In this document: one piece after another, positions 10,239 through 16,837 of the stretch
Layout: each line of letters opens with the position of its first letter
Numbering within the stretch: the stretch's first letter is position 1
Source: Cudoniella acicularis
Lineage: Eukaryota > Ascomycota > Leotiomycetes > Helotiales > Helotiaceae
NCBI GenBank assembly: GCA_013054445.1
Contig: JAAMPI010001267.1
Location: forward strand, 1 to 16,837
Direction of reading: 5' to 3'
Length of the DNA: 16,837 bases
Program-made: the position numbers and the translations under genes
The notes under the pieces: generated by a model
What the model was told of the DNA's origin: nothing
The model's database searches: none
The model's input: the letters and a program-made list of their open reading frames with translations, nothing else

Positions 10239-13200
10239 ATGTCTCTCGAAAGCATCTTTGCAACAGCCTGTGACGGCCTACGACGGGGCGGGCCGTTGCA
10301 GAGACGACTAGGTCTTTTGAAAGTTGTTCTTCCCTGCTTCCCACATGCAATCATGCAAGCCTGTGTTTTGGAAAAGAGAGGGGAAAAGAGAGAGTTTTGG
10401 ACCAAAGTCTTGAATCAATTCTTGCCGATGCAACTCGGGAAGTGGTGTTTTCATTGCATAGATGATAAGCATGTGGGACTTGTGAAACGTGTCTTGGAGA
10501 CGCTCGAGACGGTAGTTGGCATAGATAATTCAGACATTGCTGAAGTGAAGCTGCCAATATCGCTTTTACACCAAAATTGCTAATAGAAAATTTGTAGGAA
10601 TTCAAATCATCGCCTTTTCCCCGATTGGAAACCCTCCGAACGTTGACTAGCGAGACAACTGACTCGGAAGATGTTCTCATTAAAGTGGTCAGACCTGAGA
10701 CTGATTCTGAACGCAACGAGCTCATCGAATCATTGAAAGATCTATCAAATGTGATGAAAGATGACACTAAGGATCCTCCTCCAGAAGATACACGAATAGG
10801 ATCGAAGTCAAAACCTTTAATGGCCCCTCTTCTATTAAGTCTATTTTCGACGATCTCCAAGTATTGGCGTTGCACATGCAAACCTTCCCATCAGGCGGCC
10901 TTACTTCTCTACACTAACCGTACACTTCCTAAAAACGACTCACCGGCGTCTTTTACAGTCCTATTAAGTCGAGCAATGGTTCCAAGGCCAGTTAGATGAT
11001 GGCAAGAGACATGCATCACCGTTTGCGAGCAGTTGTACGTGTTCTCGTACTCCACGTGTCTGATATAGTTGTATAAGAGCTAACTTGAATCAGGCCGAAG
11101 TCGACGGTTCGAATTGCAATACCGGACTCAAAAGCTGTCTGTAAACCTGTTGGAGGTAAGGGTATATAACCGTAGTACGCGGTATATAGTATATAGAAGA
11201 TATATCTATATAGTCGTCGGTAGGCGGCTAAGGTATGGATAGCGGAAGAAGAGTCGACTGTTAGGTCGAGAGTGATTCAAGTATGTGGAATAATAATATG
11301 AATTTGACTTAAAGACTTATCTATCTACAAAGGGGTGAGCGGACTATATATACTACAAGTGTAGTTACTAGAGGCTTCTATAACTTAGAAATCAACGCTT
11401 ATAAATCAAAGCTTATAAATCAAAGAACAACCTAGAAGATTCTAGTAAGGTTTAAACCTTAAGCCTAGAATAGTGCTTATTACCTAATAATGCAACAAAA
11501 CCAATCGCTGTGACTGATCTCTGTACAATAATCAAGAAGAGCACAAACCGACTGAACTTGAACGTCGAAGGGGTCTCGCTCTCTCTCCAAGACAAAATGG
11601 GAAATGAGATGAAAAAGAATTTCGACAATTGTGAACTCGTCAGCTTCACCGAAGGCTTTCTGGAAAACAACACCGAACTTCAAATCGGCGGGAAACTTTG
11701 TGTAGCTGTTATCCTGTCCTATGCTTTCCTTGATTTCTGTGGAGAGACGTGGTTTCCAAGAGGCTGGACCAAGCATAGTTTATACCTCATGCAGCGCGGC
11801 AAAACTCTCCTTCTTCAACCATTTCTAGTTACCAACATGGCTGCCAGGCAAGCGGACTCGAAATCGACCACGACCACAGCCGCCACCAGGGCGCAGAAGC
11901 TCTTGCATCACGGAATCCTGCTGATGGAAATCTTCCAACAAGATCTACTGAATAAGACAGACGGGAGAGTCGCAAACTTGGAGGAAACTGCTGAGGAAAT
12001 ATTCAAATCTATTGAATGGGACGTCTGCGAACGCTTTGGCAAGGCAGTAGAAGCTTGTATCAAGAGAGAGCTCATCGGCAACGCCATGATTTCATCTACG
12101 CCAATCTCAGAATCTGTAACGGGCTCATCGCAAGAGATTTCAGACGAGCATTTTGCCAGAGTCTTTTGTGAGAAAATATTGGCGCCCTTAGAAGCAGACT
12201 TCGAATCGCAGTGGCAAGATGAAGATCCTGATCAAGTTATCTCAACGCTTAACCTCCCCAGTATCAAACAGCAAAAAAGTCCAGCTCAGAGAGGACCGAA
12301 AACAAACGCAGCCGGTTCAAAGGTATGTCTCACTCCACGGCAATTGCGGACACTCCCTCACCTTTTACAGCATCTTCACGGGCATAGACATCGACCAGCG
12401 TCGCGAACTTCCTCGCCAATACCCCTTGGAAGATCCCATCAGCCTCCCCCCACACTGACTTCCCTCAGAAAGAAGCCGGCTAGTTTGAGGTTCTTTGACG
12501 TAGTGGATCTTCCGGACTCCACGCAGTGAGTAACACTCACAAAGCGTAATTTTCAGACTAGACATCGTGCACAAACTGATTCTTTTGAATAAGGGTAACG
12601 GGGGCCTTGCGATGGTTCCAGAATTTCGACGAGGATGTTATACAAAGTAGACTCCCAAAAAGAGCTGCCTCAAAAGAGAAGAGAATCAAAATTGGTGTTT
12701 TGGATACTGGGATTGATTTGAAGAATGCTTGGATCTCACAAAGAGCAGGGAGAATCCAATGTTGGCTGCCTGGGGCGGATTGCGAAGACAAAGACGGCCA
12801 CGGAACCCACTTTGCACATTTACTTCTCCGGCTAGCTCCACACGCCCATCTCCGTATCTCTAAAGTCAGCAAGACAAGGTTACTCAAGGACGCTGATATC
12901 AGAAGGATTGCCGACGTAAGAATGAACTCAAACCATCCAGACATATAAAATCTAACGACTACTTCTCCTTGACAGGCAATTACAGACTTCTCTACAGGCA
13001 CAGGCCGCGTCGATGTCATCAACCTATCATTTGGCTTCCCCAATTACAGGACACAGCTAAATCCAATTCTCACAGCAATTCGTACAGCCCGAACCAATGG
13101 AGTTGTGATCTTCGCCGCTGCTGGCAACGAGGGCGGCAATCAAGGCGTCTTTTGGCCTGCTGCATTTCACGATGGTGGCCATGTAATACGTATTAACTCC

Positions 13201-13635
13201 TCAGACGGTGACGGCGTCCCATCAGGCTTCAACCCCGACCCTGAGATAGGGCGCAGAATCTGCACTTTAGGAGAGGGCGTCCCGTCCTGCCAGCCAGACC
13301 CGAAAGATGTGCTCCAAATGATAAACCGGAGCGGGACCTCGTTTGCGACACCGATATCAGCCGCCATCGCTTCGATTGTCTTGGGTTTTATGGATAATGT
13401 GGATTGCTCTGAGTATAGAAACTCGAAAGATCTTTTACCTCGTCTTCGGACTGCGGTGGGAATGGAGAAGGTGCTGTGCGAGGTGTGCGTGCGGCATGCA
13501 GGATCCAGGAGGTCGGGATTCTCATACATTACCCCTTGGTACTTCCTTGCGGTCGAGGAGAAGATAAGGCTTCCTCGCATTCTCAGCATTCTTGAGGGGG
13601 TACCTGAATCTCCGACCCCACAAGTCAAGCCTTAG
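10239..13635 (+). CDS. Subtilisin-like S8 serine protease with DUF7580-like N-terminal region (interrupted)
   Basis: ATG at 10239 lies 568 bp from the divergent gasdermin-like start. Introns modelled: 10545-10597 (GTGAAG..TTGTAG, branch GCTAATA), about 11029-11093 (GTACGT..CTAAC..ATCAG), 12323-12370 (GTATGT..TTACAG), 12526-12593 (GTGAGT..ATAAG) and 12916-12975 (GTAAGA..GACAG). The N-terminal half resembles the DUF7580 helical region found before fungal subtilases: FSTISKYWRCTCKPSHQA, STVRIAIPDS, VTDLCTIIKKS, HHGILLMEIFQQDL, CEKILAPLEADFE. The peptidase domain has every S8 motif in order: Asp in GVLDTGID (12703-12705), His in GHGTH (12799-12801), oxyanion Asn in AAAGNEGG (13126-13128) and Ser in GTSFATP (13339-13341), with TAG at 13633-13635. 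Two problems break the N-terminal half. An in-frame TGA at 10997-10999 falls where all three frames close. AT-rich sequence at about 11156-11473 offers no clean splice junction. By analogy with HET-Q2 the likely substrate is the neighbouring gasdermin-like protein. It may be a pseudogene, or expressed only from a start further downstream. Confidence 0.75.
11156..11473. mobile_element. AT-rich insertion or transposon relic inside the protease gene
   Basis: About 320 bp full of TATATA, TAG and TAA sits between two segments that both look like the DUF7580 region: one ends STVRIAIPDS..KPVG, the other begins TKPIAVTDLC. The left edge coincides with a good donor (GTAAGG at 11156) and the last in-frame stop before the resumed frame is TAG at 11471-11473. 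However, no donor/acceptor pair joins the frames without a stop. From 11259 a TGTTAGG..TATA box-like..AACA (11497) segment has LTR-like ends, but I find no flanking target-site duplication. It could be a long intron swollen by an insertion or a solo-LTR relic. Neighbouring introns are only 48-68 nt. Confidence 0.45.
11397..11424. repeat. 14-bp tandem duplication inside the AT-rich insertion
   Basis: GCTTATAAATCAAA occurs twice back to back at 11397-11410 and 11411-11424, just after a similar partial unit ending AAATCAAC. It lies inside the presumed insertion. No function is assigned. Confidence 0.85.
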
Positions 13636-14282
13636 AAAGAATTTTGAAGTTGTTGAATCAGCAAAAAGGCTCCATGCGCCTTAAAACAACCACTTGAACA
13701 AATGATATGAGATGCTTCCGCGCTCCGATGTTTCTGTCTTCTCACCCATAGCTATATTTGCCTGCAGAATATTATGGTTAATGAGGAAGATGGGTGTTGG
13801 AAATCAAGAGGATTATTGATTGGGAAACTGCGGTGTGGTATCTAGATTGGTGGGAGCGTGCTTGTGCCGTGCGGCCGAGGGGCGTGTGGGGAATTGGTAG
13901 GTATGCATCGAGGAGACGAATACTGGGGATTGGGATGTTGGGTGGGAACGGCTGCGAAGAGTGTTTTGATAGGAAAGTATTTGAACTGGGGGTGTTTTCA
14001 GTACGATGTAGCTGTGAGCCTTTTTCGACCAGTCCAGGATCTCGCAAACAATAAGTATTAAATAAGTATTATATTCTGTACATGCCCCATACAAAGTAGT
14101 TACTTTCTACCAAATAACAGTTGTTGTACAAATAATTTCGTGGTCACATAAGTGGATTTTCTAACCTGGATCCTAGTATGTGGAACCAATTCGCTCAGCC
14201 GCCGGCGAAAAAAACTCCAAAAACTCCATTACGCGCCGATTAATATTTTCCGAGGTCTGAATGAGTGAACGTAGACCTGCTA
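13636..14282. other. Intergenic region between convergent protease and MARVEL-like genes
   Basis: This 647 bp gap lies between the 3' ends of a plus-strand and a minus-strand gene. Around 13790-14060 both strands are open for 80-90 codons in several frames, but none shows a recognised motif, a splice pattern or a convincing start. The stretch 14050-14160 is AT-rich, with ATTAAATAAGTATTATATTC, and could hold polyadenylation signals. I see no supportable gene. Confidence 0.45.
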
Positions 14283-15289
14283 CTAATATCCGACCCAATA
14301 TTCGTGCTCTACCCTTTGCCCATGTTGCTGTTGCCGTAACGCCCTTTCCCTCCTGACTATATCATATATGTTAGCACCGAATCTTGACCCCTCCACTCTG
14401 CCAACTCCAAAATCCAAGACAATATCTACGTACCAAAAAGTATCAAAGTCGTCCCAAACAATATCCAATTCAAGCAACTCAACACATCAGCGGCTTTCCC
14501 GCAATCAACTGCTACTTTCACAATTGGTCGTGCGGCGGAAGCGGCGAGTGTGGGGTCTAATCCAGTGGAGTAGACGCCCAATGTGCCATCGCCGAGCATA
14601 GTTTCCCAGCAGAGGAGGCTGAAGTCGGAGATCCAGAGGGCGAAGGCTGTTATTTCTAGTCCACTAGATGGCGTTAGGGAGATTTTGGAGGGAGATGGGA
14701 GGATGTAAGGAATGGGGACGTACAGGTGTGTCCAGTAGTGGTAGAAGGCTGGGAGCCAGGAGGGAGTGATGAATATCTGTTGTGAGAATGTTAGCCTTTT
14801 TTTATGTAGATTGGTTGTGAAGTGGTATTCGGAGGGGAAAGGAGTGATGTGGGAAGAAGAGATTCAACGGTCGACATACATAAAGCATGAAGAAAAATGT
14901 CCATGTGAAGCTAATGAAAGTCAAAGCTGGCATTCGTGTTAGATTTTGGAATCGATTTCATTTTGTTGCTCGTAGAAGATCTTACCGAAAGAGTGGAACT
15001 GGAAATCGTCAGTATGAAAGCACTTCTGGAGGGTATGGAAGGGGAGGAAGGGGAACAATGTTAACGTACAGTGTCTCCATCGAAAACCGTAATTATATAC
15101 CCCGTTAGAACCAGGTCGATGAAAGCGATAGTCTGTCTTCTATCAGTTGCTCGTTCACCCAACGAAGGGGTCGTTGTCCTGTACCAGCTGGAGACATCGA
15201 AGTACGATAAATGTTATGGATAATTGTGATGATGATTGTGAGCTCCTCCTCCGGTTCTCCCTCGCCTCGTAAGTTTCTTCGTAAAGCAT
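14283..15289 (-). CDS. MARVEL-like four-helix integral membrane protein
   Basis: Seven exons were assembled by hand: 15289-15185, 15132-15070, 14998-14986, 14926-14880, 14776-14724, 14663-14434 and 14356-14283. Introns are 52, 71, 59, 103, 60 and 77 nt. All are GT-AG, several have CTAAC or CTGAC branch points, and every phase closes to give 194 residues and a TAG stop. After a basic N-terminus (ARENRRR) comes helix 1 (FIVLRCLQL spliced to TIAFIDLVLTGYIITV). Helix 2 is ALTFISFTWTFFFMLY, helix 3 is LEITAFALWISDFSLLCWE, and helix 4 is CLNWILFGTTLILF, preceded by a CGKAAD segment as in fungal MARVEL proteins. The tail is basic and Gln-rich (RRERALRQQQ). MARVEL proteins associate with membrane subdomains in vesicle and plasma membranes; the specific role is unknown. 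Exon 3 is only 13 nt, so automated models may miss it. Nothing links it functionally to the cell-death genes. Confidence 0.8.
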
Positions 15290-16463
15290 CGCGAATTGTT
15301 TTTTGATCGATCTCGGAGGTATGGAATGTGTTCGGTCAAGAGAAAAAGTATTAAATATTGAAGTCCGCTCGGCGGAAATAAAGAGGGGAAGAGAATAATT
15401 AAAAGTTTGTAGAGTCTTGGCATCAGATAATATAAGGGGGAAGGAAAGCTTGTAATCAAGGTAGCACAGAGTACACTCTCGATCCAATGTCTGGTTTAAA
15501 ATGTAACAAGTAAAGCACAGATGATAATGTCTGATCTCCCCCTCTCTCGCTCAAACATACCATGGAACTAACTGCCGTGGAACTAACTGTCATGGAACTA
15601 ATTGCCGGGCTCCTGACAGCGGCACCGTTCACCACCATTCGGAAATCCCCTAGGCGATATCGAACACGAATATGTATGGCTTTGGACGAATCACCAGACC
15701 TCGGAGGGAAGAGAATGGGGTAGATGGACAAGATGGGAGATGGAGATCTGTGCGGCGTGTGAAGATCTTCCTGCGGAATCGAGTTTATCCATGCGTTTTT
15801 ATGCGATGGACGGAGATTTGGAGGGGATAGCGGTGGGATGAATTGATTCCGGGCTACGTGCTAGTGACGATCAAACGAGAGGAAGTAAGGCCTAGAATGT
15901 TCTTCAATCTTCGGGAGAAACCCGGAACGCCAAAAAATCATTCTCCATGCTTCCATGCAAAATGGAGAGGGGACAAAGCTACGACATATTTAATATTTGT
16001 ACTCACTCATCCTCATTCATTCTGTAGCGCATCCCAAATCCCAATAATAATTAACAAAACTCCCACTACTGTCGAAATCGTTCAGAAATTAGCTATGACG
16101 CAATATATCCAGGAACAAAAGGTTACATGTTGTGTAATGCGATTCTGCAATGCGTTTGAGGGTGTACCCCTTGTGTGTGAGGCAATTAGCCCTGAGACCG
16201 CCCCGCATAATCAAGGTTCCGAGCGATGCAGGGGTGGTACCAAAACTTCGATTCCCAGACGTTGATTTTGACACTTTTCCCCGTGGGGTAGCAGGCTAAA
16301 AAGAAGAGGATGTGAATTCTGATAGTTGTTATTTCTTCAGCACTCGTCGCATCTTCTGTAGTTTGCTTTCTGTTGGTTCTTAGCTCCGATGAGTCACCCC
16401 TGAATTTTAGCGAGGCGGTTCTGGAGTGTGGGCAATTTGCGACATTTCATCCGCGCGATAAGT
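15290..16463. other. Long non-coding or unassigned stretch upstream of the MARVEL-like gene
   Basis: This includes the promoter and 5' leader of the minus-strand MARVEL-like gene; an AT-rich AAAGTATTAAATATTG at about 15345-15360 is a possible core element. A 15-bp triplicate repeat lies at 15561-15605. The plus strand is open for 140 codons at 15843-16265, but the reading has no ATG at its beginning and no recognised motif. I find no RNA gene and no supportable protein gene. Confidence 0.4.
15561..15605. repeat. 15-bp tandem repeat, three copies
   Basis: Three successive units follow the pattern YRTGGAACTAAYTGY: CATGGAACTAACTGC, CGTGGAACTAACTGT and CATGGAACTAATTGC. The differences between units are all transitions. 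The repeat lies about 270 bp upstream of the MARVEL-like start codon and could be a small minisatellite or a clustered binding site. Confidence 0.85.
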
Positions 16464-16548
16464 TACCCCCCCCCAGTAGTGGGCACCCCCCTGTAGTAGG
16501 CACCCTCGCTTAGTTCTACACACCTTACTTCTAACTACAATAACTTTT
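16464..16548 (-). repeat. Terminal region of a Fot1/pogo-like DNA transposon
   Basis: A TA dinucleotide at 16464-16465, the usual target site of this superfamily, is followed by a run of nine C. Two near-identical 13-mers follow, GTAGTGGGCACCC (16476-16488) and GTAGTAGGCACCC (16493-16505), differing at one base and spaced 17 bp apart. This fits a terminal inverted repeat with duplicated transposase-binding sites. It lies just past the 3' end of the transposase relic. The other end of the element is outside the window, so the inverted repeat itself cannot be confirmed here. Confidence 0.5.
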
Positions 16549-16837
16549 TTATTCTTTTATAGTTATATGAGATAATATAGAACTAAGTTGTATAGTCCTA
16601 TCAGAGTCTTCCTCTTCAATTTAGCGGTCCCTAGCTTTAATCTGTGCCTTTTTAATAGCCTTAATCCCTATAAATTTAGAATTTAGTGATGTCCTTACTT
16701 TCCTACGCTTCCTAGGCTCTAACTGCTAAACCCTAGCCTCTAATTACTAAATTCGACGCTCGTGCTAGGTAATAATAAAATCCTTTTGATCAACTGCCTT
16801 AGAGACCTTCCGGAAGAGTACCCTAGCCGTCGACGCA
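16549..16837 (-). pseudogene. C-terminal part of a Fot1/pogo (CENP-B/DDE) transposase, inactivated
   Basis: Reading the minus strand from 16836, one frame keeps a recognisable transposase tail to a TAA at 16551-16549. It includes LFRKVSKAVDQKDFI, QLEPRKRRKV and SKFIGIKAIKKAQIKARDR, followed by an acidic EEEDSD. This order (a Gln/Leu coiled segment, a basic PRKRRKV patch, then SKF..I.AIKKAQ) is typical of the C-terminus of fungal Fot1/pogo transposases. Five internal codons are TAG or TAA, as expected if RIP turned CAG/CAA into stops. The catalytic DDE domain would lie beyond the right edge of the window. Confidence 0.7.

Noticed and set aside
10919..11093. Alternative introns intended to remove the TGA at 10997 (for example GTTAGA at 10991 to CAG at 11093)
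   Set aside because: They shift the downstream frame so that STVRIAIPDS is lost and a stop follows, or they use very short introns with poor sites. A nonsense codon is the simpler reading.
11259..11497. Complete solo LTR with target-site duplication
   Set aside because: The TGTT..AACA ends are suggestive, but the five bases on each side (TCGAC and AAACC) do not match, so a clean LTR insertion cannot be claimed.
13794..14094. Open frames of 80-93 codons on both strands after the protease gene
   Set aside because: Frames overlap on both strands without motifs, splice signals or a preferred codon pattern, so chance openness is more likely.
15843..16265. 140-codon plus-strand open frame
   Set aside because: It lacks an ATG at its start, has no recognised domain, and its composition is mixed. 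It could hide an exon of an unknown gene but nothing supports that.

Overview
This window looks like nuclear DNA from a filamentous ascomycete. The genes carry short introns of 48-133 nt with GTNNGN donors and CTAAC/CTGAC-like branch points. The protein families are typical of filamentous fungi: HET, an acuF-type C2H2 region, DUF6590, a DUF7580-like subtilase, a fungal gasdermin and MARVEL. Both ends are AT-rich, and the right end carries a stop-riddled transposase that looks like repeat-induced point mutation (RIP). A leotiomycete-like fungus is possible, but that is only an inference from the flavour of the proteins. Family names come from recognising motifs; no database search was run.

Layout, left to right: (1) 1-1074, an AT-rich, probably RIP-degraded repeat with no readable gene. 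(2) 1075-4870, minus strand, a multi-exon gene with an acuF-like region and C2H2 fingers spliced in frame to a DUF6590 domain; the distal part has an in-frame TAG and a frameshift. (3) 5456-8176, plus strand, a HET-domain gene with a short TPR-like N-terminus that needs one frame change near its start. (4) 8843-9670, minus strand, an intronless 275-codon gene resembling fungal gasdermins. (5) 10239-13635, plus strand, divergent from (4), a subtilisin-like S8 protease with a complete Asp/His/Asn/Ser set behind a DUF7580-like N-terminal region. That N-terminal region is interrupted by a TGA and by about 320 nt of AT-rich, transposon-like sequence. (6) 14283-15289, minus strand, a seven-exon MARVEL-like four-helix membrane protein that single ORFs do not reveal. 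(7) 16464-16837, the end of a Fot1/pogo-like DNA transposon with five stops in its transposase.

The centrepiece is the head-to-head gasdermin and subtilase pair, separated by 568 bp. In Podospora and Neurospora, gasdermin-like proteins carry out regulated or allorecognition cell death, and a linked subtilisin-like protease can cut an inhibitory C-terminal tail. Here the gasdermin is open and ends in a strongly acidic tail, while the protease has intact catalytic motifs but a damaged sensor-like N-terminus. With the neighbouring HET gene and the C2H2/DUF6590 gene, this reads as a cell-death or non-self-recognition cluster. It lies between dead transposons, and several of its members are accumulating lesions.
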